Shown: positions 35,429 through 44,547, counted from the first letter of the stretch. The stretch: 64,000 nt of DNA from Chitinophaga sancti (GCF_034087045.1 NZ_CP139247.1:5234001-5298000), one strand, 5' to 3'. The notes: generated from the sequence alone by a model not told the origin. Translations and numbers: made by a program.

Positions 35429-35827
35429 TCAGGTATTATACCCTCTCAAAACTTGCTCCAATCTTTTTTCAAGGAGGGCCATACTGGGTGGTTTAACTAT
35501 GTAATCGGCAGCGCCCATATGTTTGGTTTCAACAATGTCGCGTTGTTCGGATGAAGTGGAATAGATAATCACAGGGATATTTTCTAACCGTGGAATCTTA
35601 CGGATTTCCTGCAGGCATTCCCGTCCGTTCATGCGGACCATATTCAAGTCGAGAAAGATAAAGTGTGGGGTGAACTTATCTTCTCTGTTCAACTTCATCA
35701 GTGCATCTATACCATCATTGGCAGTGATACAATGTATATTCTCATCGATGTTGCTCAATGCCAGGGAAAAGATCTCCTGGTCATCATCGTCATCGTCTAT
35801 TAAAAAGCAAATGATCCTATCCTCCAT
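35429..35827 (-). CDS. single-domain response regulator (Rcp1-like)
   Basis: A 132-residue lone receiver domain. An acidic run (residues 11-16, all Asp), phospho-acceptor Asp60 in FLDLNMV, and Lys112 in IVKPP are present; the Pro that usually follows the phospho-Asp region (NMP) is Val here. No output domain. It is transcribed just ahead of the hybrid kinase (14-base gap) and is its likely partner. The frame is open to a TTG 21 bases upstream, but the ATG at 35827 gives the normal receiver start. Confidence 0.88.
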   Translation of the reverse strand: MEDRIICFLIDDDDDDQEIFSLALSNIDENIHCITANDGIDALMKLNREDKFTPHFIFLDLNMVRMNGRECLQEIRKIPRLENIPVIIYSTSSEQRDIVETKHMGAADYIVKPPSMALLEKRLEQVLRGYNT

Positions 35828-35894
35828 ATTGTGTCTAAACTTACCCAATATACAGTTTTTACATGTAGGTACATATCAAAAGTAATACCTAAAT

Positions 35895-35926
35895 AAAAGC
35901 CCGGAACCATAGGCTCCGGGCTTATT
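35895..35926. terminator. terminator after infC
   Basis: AAGCCCGGA (35897-35905) pairs with TCCGGGCTT (35915-35923), with inner C-G pairs, flanked by A-rich and T-rich sides. It lies 25 bases beyond the infC stop and ends the thrS-infC unit where rpmI would normally follow. Confidence 0.75.
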
Positions 35927-35947
35927 GATATTAAGTTGTACCAGTGA

Positions 35948-36682
35948 TTATTCTGGCTTATTTTCAGGTGCTGCAGATGCCTGTGCAGGAGTGATAGGGC
36001 GTGGTTCCTTTGGCTCTCTTGGCTGCTGCGGACGATCTTCTCTGGGTTCTCTGGGTTCCCTTGGTGCACGGTCTTCCTTCGGTTCTTTATTACCGGAACC
36101 TGGCTTCTTTTTAGCAGATTTAGGCGCGAAGATGGCGATCATACGCTTACCTTCCATGGTAGGCATACCTTCCAGTGCACCTACTTCTGCCAATCTTTCC
36201 GCAAATTTCAAAAGAATCAGCTCTCCACGTTCTTTGAACATGATCGCACGACCTTTGAACTGCACATATGTTTTTACTTTATTACCGTCTTTGAGGAATT
36301 TCTCCGCATGTTTGGCTTTGAAGTCGAAGTCATGGTCGTCGGTATTAGGCGTAAAGCGAATTTCTTTTACTTCGCTTTTGTGCGCGTTCGCCTTCATTTC
36401 CTTTTCCTTCTTCTTCTTCTCGTAAAGGAATTTATTATAGTCAATGATGCGGCAGACAGGTGGAGCGGCATTCGGAGATATTTCAACCAGGTCCAGTTGC
36501 TGTTCTTCGGCCATACGCAGGGCATCCTCCGTGCGGTATACGCCTACTTCGATGTTCTCTCCCACTAAACGCACTTCCGGAACGCGAATCATTCTGTTTG
36601 TGCGGTGTTCTTGTTGCTGTTCTCTACGAAAGTTGGGGTTTCTGCCACCCCTGTTAAAATTTGGTCTGGGTCCTTGCTGCAT
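35948..36682 (-). CDS. infC: translation initiation factor IF-3 with N- and C-terminal extensions
   Basis: A 244-residue initiation factor that binds the 30S subunit, prevents premature 50S joining and checks the start codon. IF3-N spans about 29-98 (EVRLVGENIEVG, LDLVEISPNAAPPVCRIIDYNKFLYE) and IF3-C about 105-188 (VKEIRFTPNTDDHDFDFKAKHAEKFL, VQFKGRAIMF). Two low-complexity additions stand out: a 28-residue Arg/Asn/Gln/Gly-rich N-terminus and a 55-residue C-terminus of Pro-Arg-Glu repeats (REPREP). The start is an ordinary ATG, not the AUU used in E. coli. thrS lies 249 bases upstream; rpmI-rplT does not follow. Confidence 0.95.
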   Translation of the reverse strand: MQQGPRPNFNRGGRNPNFRREQQQEHRTNRMIRVPEVRLVGENIEVGVYRTEDALRMAEEQQLDLVEISPNAAPPVCRIIDYNKFLYEKKKKEKEMKANAHKSEVKEIRFTPNTDDHDFDFKAKHAEKFLKDGNKVKTYVQFKGRAIMFKERGELILLKFAERLAEVGALEGMPTMEGKRMIAIFAPKSAKKKPGSGNKEPKEDRAPREPREPREDRPQQPREPKEPRPITPAQASAAPENKPE

Positions 36683-36931
36683 TAAAAAAAGTAAAATTTC
36701 AAATTAATAATTGTCTATAATGTTTAGAATGAGCCGGCACAGCTACTAATTGTTATTGCTTTAAATAATTGATATTAGCTATGAACCGACCTTTTTATGT
36801 TAATAGACTCTTAAGCAATTAACGTACCCGAAAATACAAAAGTTCAATTAGTTTAAAATATATTTCTATAATTTTCAAAGTATCAACCCTCCTTTACGAG
36901 GGTTGATTCAGAACTTTTATAATTGAGTCGT
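36683..36931 (-). other. thrS-infC intergenic region with hairpin
   Basis: 249 AT-rich bases. The clearest element is a perfect 10-bp inverted repeat (36882-36891 with 36898-36907, loop CTTTAC) just after the thrS stop. It has no T-run on the minus strand, so it may be an mRNA-end or attenuation hairpin and not a strong terminator. Close to infC, a TACTTTTT sequence on the minus strand resembles a -7 box but lies within about 15 bases of the ATG. Confidence 0.4.
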
Positions 36932-38872
36932 TTATTCGAAAGATTTTCTGTTTGTGACTTCTTCCTGAACCAGTGCGATGAATTGATCGATATCCATGGC
37001 TCCGAGGTCTCCCTTGGCCTGTCTGCGCACAGCGACCTTATTGTCAGTGGCTTCTTTTTCGCCCAGTACCAGCATATAGGGAACCTTAGCGAGCTCGGTT
37101 TCTCTGATCTTCTTACCTATCTTCTCACTCCGGTCGTCAATTTCTGCTCTAATTTCTGATTTTTTTAACAATTCTGCCACTTTTTCTGCATAAGCCTGAC
37201 TCTTGTCACTAATTGGCAGAATTTTTACCTGCGTAGGTGTCAGCCACAGTGGAAATTTGCCACCGCAGTGCTCGATCAGTACGGCAATGAATCTTTCCAG
37301 TGAACCGAACGGCGCACGGTGGATCATTACCGGGCGGTGACGTTGGTTATCTGCACCGATATATTCCAGTTCGAAACGCTCCGGCAGGTTGTAATCTACC
37401 TGGATGGTACCCAACTGCCATTTACGGCCCAGGGCATCCTTCACCATGAAGTCCAGTTTAGGACCATAGAACGCTGCTTCGTCGTATTCGGTTACTGTTC
37501 TCAGGCCTTTTTCGGCAGCTGCTTCAATAATCGCCTGCTCTGCCAGGTTCCAGTTTTCCTCTGTACCAATGTACTTGGTTCTGTCTGTCTGGTGGCGTAG
37601 GGATATCTGGGCTGTAAAATCAGTAAAGCTCAGGCTATTGAATACATATAATACCAGGTCGATCACTTTCATGAATTCTTCCTTCACCTGGTCAGGACGG
37701 CAGAAGAGGTGCGCATCATCCTGGGTAAATCCACGTACACGGGTCAGACCATGGAGTTCTCCATGCTGCTCGTAACGATATACGGTACCAAATTCTGCAA
37801 ACCGCACCGGCAGATCTTTATAACTCTTAGGGCTGGCTTTGTAAATTTCACAGTGGTGTGGACAGTTCATGGGTTTCAGCATGAACTCCTCACCTTCCTC
37901 TGGCGTGTGGATGGTCTGGAAACTGTCTTTACCATATTTCTCATAGTGACCGGAAGTCTTATACAGGTTCACATTACCAATGTGTGGCGTTACCACCGGC
38001 AAATAACCCAGGTCCAGCTGTGCTTTTTGCAGAAAAGCCTGGAGTCTTTCACGGAGCATGGCGCCTTTTGGCAGCCAAAGTGGTAAACCTAAACCCACCT
38101 TTTCGGAGAAGGTGAACAGTTCCAGTTCCTTACCCAGTTTACGGTGGTCACGTTTCTTTGCTTCTTCCAGCAGGAAAAGGTGTTCATCCAGTTCTTTCTG
38201 GTTAGGGAAAGTTACACCATAGATGCGGGTCAGCATCTTGTTCTTTTCATTACCTCTCCAATAGGCACCGGCAATATTTGTCAGCTTGATCGCTTTGATA
38301 AAACCGGTACTTGGAATGTGTGGTCCACGGCACAGGTCAGTGAAATTACCTTGTGTATAGAAGGTAATTTTACCATCCTCCAGCTCGTTGATGGTCTCTA
38401 TTTTATATTCATCACCTTTTTTGGTGAAGTAATCCAATGCTTCTTCTTTGCTGACTTCTCTACGTTCATAGGCGTTGTTGGCTTTTGCCAGTTCTGCCAT
38501 CTTTGATTCTACCTTACGCAGATCTTCGTCGGAGATGGTGCGGCCACCCAGGTCGATGTCGTAGTAAAAACCGCCTTCAAGTGCAGGGCCATAACCGAAC
38601 TTTACGCCCGGATAGATCGATTCCAGCGCTTCTGCCATCAGGTGGGCGGAAGAGTGCCACATGGTAGACTTACCTTCCACATCAGACCAGGTCAGCAATT
38701 GCAGCGTACTGTCCGTCGTTATAGGGCGGGAGGCGTCTACCACCTGCCCGTTCACTTTAGCGGCTAATACTTTGCGTGCCAATCCCTCACTGATGGATTT
38801 GGCAATGTCCATTGCAGTCACTCCTGCTTCATACTGACGAACTGCGCCATCCGGTAATGTAATGTTGATCAT
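36932..38872 (-). CDS. thrS: threonyl-tRNA synthetase
   Basis: A 646-residue class II synthetase charging tRNA-Thr. TGS domain (1-62), editing/SAD domain (about 65-225, with [11 protein letters not shown], the HxxxH zinc/editing motif), catalytic core (about 245-540, with [11 protein letters not shown], motif 2 [12 protein letters not shown] and motif 3 [11 protein letters not shown]) and anticodon-binding domain (about 545-640). Length and domains are complete. infC follows on the same strand. No T-box leader or other recognisable riboswitch was seen in the 200 bases upstream. Confidence 0.97.
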   Translation of the reverse strand: MINITLPDGAVRQYEAGVTAMDIAKSISEGLARKVLAAKVNGQVVDASRPITTDSTLQLLTWSDVEGKSTMWHSSAHLMAEALESIYPGVKFGYGPALEGGFYYDIDLGGRTISDEDLRKVESKMAELAKANNAYERREVSKEEALDYFTKKGDEYKIETINELEDGKITFYTQGNFTDLCRGPHIPSTGFIKAIKLTNIAGAYWRGNEKNKMLTRIYGVTFPNQKELDEHLFLLEEAKKRDHRKLGKELELFTFSEKVGLGLPLWLPKGAMLRERLQAFLQKAQLDLGYLPVVTPHIGNVNLYKTSGHYEKYGKDSFQTIHTPEEGEEFMLKPMNCPHHCEIYKASPKSYKDLPVRFAEFGTVYRYEQHGELHGLTRVRGFTQDDAHLFCRPDQVKEEFMKVIDLVLYVFNSLSFTDFTAQISLRHQTDRTKYIGTEENWNLAEQAIIEAAAEKGLRTVTEYDEAAFYGPKLDFMVKDALGRKWQLGTIQVDYNLPERFELEYIGADNQRHRPVMIHRAPFGSLERFIAVLIEHCGGKFPLWLTPTQVKILPISDKSQAYAEKVAELLKKSEIRAEIDDRSEKIGKKIRETELAKVPYMLVLGEKEATDNKVAVRRQAKGDLGAMDIDQFIALVQEEVTNRKSFE

Positions 38873-39072
38873 ACGATTGAGCTGTTAATCTTCAGCTATT
38901 AAGTTTTGCGTTTTATGTTCCCAATAGGGTATATCTGTTTGATACACCGCGTTTGGGCTTGCGAAGTTAAGAAAATTGATGGGTTTTTCTACATCTGTTA
39001 AAAGATGGTTGACAGGACCTTCGGATTAACAGGGACGAAGGTAGCAGTGAGCACTGCATTTATACTTCCTGC

Positions 39073-39642
39073 TTAGTTAAATTTGAGGCTATCCGTGACT
39101 TCTACACACCCCAGCATATCATTCCCAAAATAAGGATTCGTCTTCTTACTGGAATTGCTCAGCCAATACCCTCCGGCATCCTTCAGGGCCATCGGACAAT
39201 ACTGACGGTAAACGGTTTTTCCTTTCACACCTGTTACTTTGATCAGATCAAACAACAAACCAGACACCATATCAAATGCAGCTCTTTTCTCCTCAATCCC
39301 ATTCTCTCCCACCAAACCACTCAACTCTGCACTCATGCTGGTCACCTGGTTCCTTACATTTGCCAGCCGGCCGGAATCCATTTGCAGGGAATTGAGCGGC
39401 AGACTGTCGAGATGTTGTTTTAACGCTGCACTATAACGGTCTATATATGTAATGTTTGCCTGGGTCAGTCCTTCTGTCAGGGAATAGTAACTCTCCATGG
39501 CTAACTGTAATGAATCGTAAAAGACAGTGGCGTATGGCGCCTGTAATGCCGTAGTATCTGCTTTTTCTCCGCTCTCCTGCTTTGTGGATGATTGACAGGC
39601 TGCTATGCTGATCAGTAATAATGCCGCTACTATGAACCTCAT
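39073..39642 (-). CDS. DUF3347 domain lipoprotein (metal-associated)
   Basis: A 189-residue lipoprotein: signal peptide with lipobox IAAC (Cys16). The rest is a DUF3347-like helical domain: DSLQLAMESYYSLTEGL, then the C-terminal signature CPMALKDAGGYWLS, NPYFGNDMLGC. This domain is common at the C-terminus of CusB-type efflux adaptors or as a free protein, and the Cys/Met-containing CPM motif suggests metal binding (family knowledge). Here it stands alone, divergent from the ABC-F gene, with no adaptor fused. A metal-chaperone role is inferred. Confidence 0.8.
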   Translation of the reverse strand: MRFIVAALLLISIAACQSSTKQESGEKADTTALQAPYATVFYDSLQLAMESYYSLTEGLTQANITYIDRYSAALKQHLDSLPLNSLQMDSGRLANVRNQVTSMSAELSGLVGENGIEEKRAAFDMVSGLLFDLIKVTGVKGKTVYRQYCPMALKDAGGYWLSNSSKKTNPYFGNDMLGCVEVTDSLKFN

Positions 39643-39662
39643 ATATTATATGTATCTTTTTG

Positions 39663-39670
39663 CAAAGATA
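39663..39670 (-). promoter_or_regulatory. -7 box of the DUF3347 gene
   Basis: TATCTTTG on the minus strand, 20 bases before the ATG; an exact TAnnTTTG match with no obvious -33 partner. Confidence 0.45.
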
Positions 39671-39722
39671 AGGAAACCATCGCTTTTGCCTGCGCCCGGC
39701 ATAAAGGATCACTAAAAAGCAC

Positions 39723-39730
39723 TAACTTTG
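39723..39730 (+). promoter_or_regulatory. -7 box of the ABC-F gene
   Basis: TAACTTTG, an exact TAnnTTTG match 22 bases before the ATG at 39753; no clear -33 TTTG. Confidence 0.45.
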
Positions 39731-39752
39731 CCCCTTTCAATTAATTTAGGCA

Positions 39753-41690
39753 ATGCTTATAGCACTTCAGGACATTACTTTTGAGTTTGGCGCAAGAGCC
39801 ATTGTAGAAAACGCCTCGTGGCATATCGTTCCCGGCGACCGTGTAGGATTGATCGGGATGAATGGAACCGGGAAATCCACCATCTTACGTGTTATTAACG
39901 GTGAATATTCCGTTTCAAAAGGTAGCGTCAACAAAGCTAAAAACCTCTCCCTGGGTTTCTTTAACCAGGACCTTCTGAGCTTCGAATCTGACGACTCCAT
40001 CCTCGAAGTGGGTATGACCGCTTTTGAAGAAGCCATTAAATTGGAAAAAGACATCGAGCGCCTTACCCAGGAACTGGAAACTAACCAGTCCGAAGAGCTC
40101 CTGATCGAATTCAGTGATAAACTTCACCTCTTTGAAACCCTCGGTGGTTACGAAATGAAACACCGTTCTGCACAGGTACTGGAAGGTCTCGGCTTCAGCA
40201 CTGCTGACCTGGAAAGACCTTACAACCAGTTCTCCGGAGGTTGGCGCATGCGCGTACTCCTGGCAAAACTGATCCTGCAGCAACCGGATGTACTCATGCT
40301 CGATGAGCCCACGAACCACCTTGACCTCCCTTCTATCGAATGGCTGGAAAAATACCTGCAAAGCTATAACGGAGCTGTGATCATCGTATCGCACGACCGT
40401 TTCTTCCTCGACAGAATGGTCAACAAGATTGTGGAGTTGTACCAGCAGCAGCTGCACCACTACTCAGGCAATTACGAAGATTACGAACAGGAAAAAGAAC
40501 TGCGCCGCGAAATGCAGCAGCGTTCTTACGAAAACCAACAGGAATACATCCGCCAGCAGGAACGCTTTATCGAGCGATTCAAAGCCAAAGCTTCCAAGGC
40601 CGCACAGGCACAGAGTGCTATGAAACGCCTGGACAGACTGGATAGAGTTGAACAGGTAGATGGCGGTCCTTCCAAGATCAGAATCAACTTCACCATCGAT
40701 AAAACACCGGGAAAGATCATCTGTACCCTGGAAGAAGTGACCAAGAAATATGGTAACCTTACCATCCTGGACCAGGCCAGCGCAATCATCAACCGGGGTG
40801 ACAAGATCGCCCTGATCGGGGCAAACGGTAAGGGTAAATCTACCCTGCTCCGCGTAATCGCTGGTACAGAAGAAATGGAAGGCGAACGCATTCCCGGGCA
40901 CAACGTAGTAGACAGTTTCTACGCTCAGCACCAGCTGGAAAGCCTGAACATGGAAAGCGAAATCCTCGACGAACTGAAAAGCTGCGGTAGCGGTCGTACT
41001 GAAGTAGAACTCCGCTCCCTCTTAGGTTGTTTCCTCTTCACCGGCGACGATGTTTATAAGAAGATCCGTATCCTCTCCGGGGGTGAAAAAGCACGTGTGG
41101 CGCTGGCAAAAACCATCATCAGTCAGGCCAACTTCCTGCTGCTCGATGAACCCACGAACCACCTGGACATGAACTCTGTACAGATGCTGATCGATGCACT
41201 CTCCAAATACGATGGTACCTACGTACTCGTATCCCACGACCGTTATTTCGTAAGCCAGACGGCTAACAAAATATGGGAAATCGTGGATGGCGAGATCAAG
41301 GAATTCAGAGGTACCTATACTGAGTGGGAAGAACATAAAAAACGCCAGGCAGAAGTAGCAAAACAACAGGCCGCAGCTGCCAAAGAACAGAAAAAAGAAG
41401 CGGCAGCTCCTGTGGTAAAACAACAGGAAGCCAAAGCGCCAATCGATAAGGATAAGAAAAAAGAACTCCAGAAACAGCAGAAGCAATTCCAGCAACTGGA
41501 AGAGCAACTGGCTAAGCTGAATATAAAGAAAACCGACCTGGAAACGGAAATGAATAATCCGGATGTCTATGCAGACAAAGCCCGTTTTCAAAAGGTAGAA
41601 GCAGCGTATGCTCAACTGGGCAAAGAATTGAAAAGCGCCACCGCAGAATACGAAAAGGCATTTGAAAAACTGATGGAGCTGGAAGGTTAA
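39753..41690 (+). CDS. ABC-F family ATP-binding protein
   Basis: A 645-residue soluble protein with two ABC ATPase domains and no membrane domain, the ABC-F architecture of ribosome-associated ATPases. Walker A motifs GMNGTGKST (about 36) and GANGKGKST (about 358), signature motifs SGGWRMR and SGGEKAR, and two LLDEPTNHLD-type Walker B regions are present, with a charged linker between the domains. The C-terminal region (about 545-645) is a long Lys/Glu/Gln-rich coiled coil, as in Uup-like members. Translation-factor or DNA-related roles are known in the family; the specific role here is not readable. Confidence 0.93.
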   Translation: MLIALQDITFEFGARAIVENASWHIVPGDRVGLIGMNGTGKSTILRVINGEYSVSKGSVNKAKNLSLGFFNQDLLSFESDDSILEVGMTAFEEAIKLEKDIERLTQELETNQSEELLIEFSDKLHLFETLGGYEMKHRSAQVLEGLGFSTADLERPYNQFSGGWRMRVLLAKLILQQPDVLMLDEPTNHLDLPSIEWLEKYLQSYNGAVIIVSHDRFFLDRMVNKIVELYQQQLHHYSGNYEDYEQEKELRREMQQRSYENQQEYIRQQERFIERFKAKASKAAQAQSAMKRLDRLDRVEQVDGGPSKIRINFTIDKTPGKIICTLEEVTKKYGNLTILDQASAIINRGDKIALIGANGKGKSTLLRVIAGTEEMEGERIPGHNVVDSFYAQHQLESLNMESEILDELKSCGSGRTEVELRSLLGCFLFTGDDVYKKIRILSGGEKARVALAKTIISQANFLLLDEPTNHLDMNSVQMLIDALSKYDGTYVLVSHDRYFVSQTANKIWEIVDGEIKEFRGTYTEWEEHKKRQAEVAKQQAAAAKEQKKEAAAPVVKQQEAKAPIDKDKKKELQKQQKQFQQLEEQLAKLNIKKTDLETEMNNPDVYADKARFQKVEAAYAQLGKELKSATAEYEKAFEKLMELEG

Positions 41691-41728
41691 TCCGCTCCAT
41701 CAGTACACATCATCCCTTAAATCACCTT

Positions 41729-42415
41729 ATGCAGCGAATACTCGTAGTCGAAGATGAAATAAAAGTAGCCAACGCCGTCAAAAAGGGCCTGGAGGAGAAT
41801 GGGTTTGAAGTAGATGTAGCCTACGACGGCCGCATGGGTAAAAGCCTTGGCGCTTCCAATAATTACGACCTGGTGATCCTGGACCTCAACCTGCCTCATA
41901 GTAATGGTTATGAAGTATGCGAAGTGATCCGCCGCCGCAATAACCGCATCCCTATTATCATGCTGACGGCCCTGGGTGGTATGGAAGATAAGATGCAGGC
42001 ATTTGAGCTGGGTGCAGACGATTATCTCGTAAAGCCGTTCGATTTCAGGGAACTCCTGGCACGCATCCGCGTATTCCTGAAAAGAGCCGGTAGTGAAGTG
42101 CAACAGAACTCTCAATACAAAATCGTCATCGCCGACCTCGAAATAGACAGGGAAAAGAAAGAAGTGACCCGTAGTGGTAAGAAAATTCCCCTCACAGCCA
42201 AAGAATACCAATTGCTGGAATTCCTGGCCCTGCACAAAGGGAAGGTGATCTCCAAACTCGTCATTGCCGAAAAAGTTTGGGACATTGACTTCGATACAGG
42301 TACCAATGTGATCGAAGTATACATGAACTTCCTTCGTAAAAAAATCGATAAGGATTTCGAAAATAAGCTGCTGCACACCAAAACAGGCATGGGATACTAT
42401 CTTGCAGAAGAATAG
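41729..42415 (+). CDS. OmpR/PhoB-family response regulator
   Basis: A 228-residue DNA-binding regulator: receiver domain (1-120; EDE at 8-10, phospho-acceptor Asp52 in LDLNLP, Lys102 in LVKPF) and a winged-helix C-terminal domain (about 130-228; LTAKEYQLLEFLALHKGKVIS, VIEVYMNFLRKKID). Its stop TAG overlaps the GTG start of the kinase gene by one base, so the two are translationally coupled. Sequence type resembles CusR/QseB-like regulators, often linked to metal efflux; the shortened efflux adaptor downstream fits that, but the target is inferred. Confidence 0.93.
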   Translation: MQRILVVEDEIKVANAVKKGLEENGFEVDVAYDGRMGKSLGASNNYDLVILDLNLPHSNGYEVCEVIRRRNNRIPIIMLTALGGMEDKMQAFELGADDYLVKPFDFRELLARIRVFLKRAGSEVQQNSQYKIVIADLEIDREKKEVTRSGKKIPLTAKEYQLLEFLALHKGKVISKLVIAEKVWDIDFDTGTNVIEVYMNFLRKKIDKDFENKLLHTKTGMGYYLAEE

Positions 42416-43806
42416 TGAAGATCAAATATAAAATAGCACTCTCCTACTCTATTTCAGCCATCATATTGCTGAACACCTTTGCTATTCTCGCTTATTACTT
42501 TTCTTCACAATCCAGGCAGGCAGAGTACCTGGACCGCCTGGAGTACCGCGCTCGCTCTATCGCCAATGTAATCATTGAAGATAATACCGTGAAGGTAGAC
42601 CTGCTGCGCAAACTGGATAAAACCACCTTCCAGGACCTCTATAAAGAAAGCATTCTTGTATATAATCTGAACTATGATCTGCTGTATTCTAATTTGAAGG
42701 ATACAGCCATCCGTACTTCCCGTCCTTTACTGGATTATATTAAGAAGAACGGAGAGTATAGTCACGGGCGTGATAACGGTGAGCTGGTCGGTGTATATTA
42801 TACAGAGGGCGATGTATCGGTGATCGTACTGGTGTCTTCCTTTGATAAATACGGTTATCAGAACCTGCAGAACCTGAAGCGGATCCTGATCATTGAAATT
42901 GTTGTAGCAGTCATTCTATTAGTCATTATCGGTTACTTCTTTGCCCGTAAAATGGTACAGCCTATTGATAAACTGGTAAAGCAGGTAAAGACCATCAATG
43001 CCAACAACCTGCAGGGGATCAGTGTAGAAGCCCGTGGCAAGGACGAGATTGCCCAACTGGGGGCAAACTTCAACACCATGCTGCAACGCCTGAGCGATGC
43101 ATTTGATCTGCAAAAGAGCTTTGTAAACAATGCCAGCCACGAACTGAGAACCCCGCTGGCATCTATCATCAGTCAGCTACAGGTAGCCCTCTCCAAAGAC
43201 AGAACAAAAGAAGTATACGCCGATATCTTAGCCTCCGTTCTGGAAGATGCAGAAAACCTCTCCGACCTGAGTAATGGCCTGCTACAACTGGCACAGAGTG
43301 AGCTGAACCAGCAGAAATTTATCTTCAGTGAAGTACGTATGGATGAGCTGCTGCTGGAAATGGGCAACCTCGTCAAACTAAAACATGTACCGGTAGCTGG
43401 TGAACCACAAAGAGGCCCTAAAGTCGATATCAGCTTCCTGAAAGTTCCTGACCAGGATACAGAGCTGGTAGTACAGGGCAATGAGAGCCTGCTGAAGGTA
43501 TTATTCCTGAATCTGCTGGACAATGCCTTTAAATTTTCTACTGATAACACGGCAAGGGTTACAATCGATTTCTTCACACATAATATACAGATCCAGGTTA
43601 GAGACAATGGGATCGGTATAGCACCTGAGGAACTCAACAAGGTTTTTGAACCCTTTTACAGAGGATCAAATTCCCATCAAACCCGCGGCCATGGCCTGGG
43701 ACTCTCAATCTGTAAAAAGATCGTACAACTGCACAAAGGTCATATTTCCGCTTCCTCCACCCCCGGGAAAGGCACGATTTTCACCGTTATCCTGCCACAC
43801 ACCTGA
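42415..43806 (+). CDS. sensor histidine kinase (HAMP, HisKA, HATPase)
   Basis: A 463-residue inner-membrane kinase partnered with the preceding regulator. TM1 lies at about 8-29 and TM2 at about 159-177, enclosing a roughly 130-residue periplasmic sensor region; then HAMP (about 178-230), HisKA (His242 in NASHELRTPLAS), N-box NLLDNAFKF and G-boxes DNGIGIAPEE and GHGLGLSICKK. The start is GTG, fixed by the one-base overlap with the regulator stop (TAGTG). The signal sensed is unknown. Confidence 0.92.
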   Translation: MKIKYKIALSYSISAIILLNTFAILAYYFSSQSRQAEYLDRLEYRARSIANVIIEDNTVKVDLLRKLDKTTFQDLYKESILVYNLNYDLLYSNLKDTAIRTSRPLLDYIKKNGEYSHGRDNGELVGVYYTEGDVSVIVLVSSFDKYGYQNLQNLKRILIIEIVVAVILLVIIGYFFARKMVQPIDKLVKQVKTINANNLQGISVEARGKDEIAQLGANFNTMLQRLSDAFDLQKSFVNNASHELRTPLASIISQLQVALSKDRTKEVYADILASVLEDAENLSDLSNGLLQLAQSELNQQKFIFSEVRMDELLLEMGNLVKLKHVPVAGEPQRGPKVDISFLKVPDQDTELVVQGNESLLKVLFLNLLDNAFKFSTDNTARVTIDFFTHNIQIQVRDNGIGIAPEELNKVFEPFYRGSNSHQTRGHGLGLSICKKIVQLHKGHISASSTPGKGTIFTVILPHT

Positions 43807-43887
43807 TTATTTTAATGAGTTTTTAATTGTGTTTAAAGCATTCTTTAAGTGAGAATGGGGAATTTTGCTATTATTCTACAGAACGAC

Positions 43888-44547
43888 ATGAAGTGCAATT
43901 TTCTTTTCTCCCTTTTACTTTCCTCAGGATTTTTCCTGGGGGGCTGCAAACATCCGCAGCTGGAAGGAGGGGCGACTAAAAAGACCTTTGTACTGAGCGA
44001 TACGATGTTGAAGACAATTCGGATAGATACTGCCAGTATAGAACCCGTGCAGATGGAAATACATTTTTCAGGAAAGGTAGCTGGTAAGGTCAATAAGCAG
44101 AAAGATATAGAGATCCTTGTAGATTATTCATCCCATCACCTCGATGATGTAAAAGAAGGCTATAAAGCTGAAATTGTCACTGCCGCGCTACCTGACAAGA
44201 TCTTTTACGGAATTGTAGATGCCGTCGATTCTTCTTCTGATGCAATTCAGTTAAGTATAAAACTGGATGATATGAGCAAACTACTGAAGCCGGAGATGTT
44301 CACGAAAGTCATTTTACATTACAACGAAGGAGATGATATGGTAGCCGTGCCAGAGAATGCTGTGATTGCAGATCATAGCAGGAATTATGTACTGGTGTTT
44401 AAGGATAAATATAATATCCAGCTGAGAGAGGTGGAGACGTATACAACGTCAGGAGAAACAACATATATCAGCAAAGGACTGGATGCAGGAGAGAATGTGA
44501 TATTGGATCATCAGCAGCTGATTTATGATGCATTAAGCGAGAATTAA
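43888..44547 (+). CDS. shortened efflux RND adaptor-like lipoprotein
   Basis: About 219 residues. The ATG at 43888 gives a lipoprotein signal (lipobox LGGC, Cys19); earlier in-frame GTG and ATG codons would bury it. The sequence aligns by eye with the CusB-type adaptor at 55130-56212: an N-terminal strand (SGKVAGKVNKQ), beta-barrel region (VKEGYKAEIVTAALPDKIFYG), KPEMF-KV, then PENAVI and a C-terminal LIYDAL (compare FIYDAL). The lipoyl and alpha-hairpin segments, about 130 residues, are missing. No RND pump or TolC gene adjoins it. It may be a degenerate adaptor, a regulator of the adjacent kinase, or a minimal periplasmic protein. Confidence 0.75.
   Translation: MKCNFLFSLLLSSGFFLGGCKHPQLEGGATKKTFVLSDTMLKTIRIDTASIEPVQMEIHFSGKVAGKVNKQKDIEILVDYSSHHLDDVKEGYKAEIVTAALPDKIFYGIVDAVDSSSDAIQLSIKLDDMSKLLKPEMFTKVILHYNEGDDMVAVPENAVIADHSRNYVLVFKDKYNIQLREVETYTTSGETTYISKGLDAGENVILDHQQLIYDALSEN

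Noticed and set aside
38873..39072. T-box or other riboswitch upstream of thrS
   Set aside because: No specifier loop, T-box motif or terminator/antiterminator pair is seen, and T-boxes are not typical of Bacteroidota.
41022..41615. 197-codon minus-strand hydrophobic frame within the ABC-F gene
   Set aside because: It mirrors the Lys/Glu coiled-coil codons of the ABC-F C-terminus, giving artificial Phe/Leu-rich sequence.
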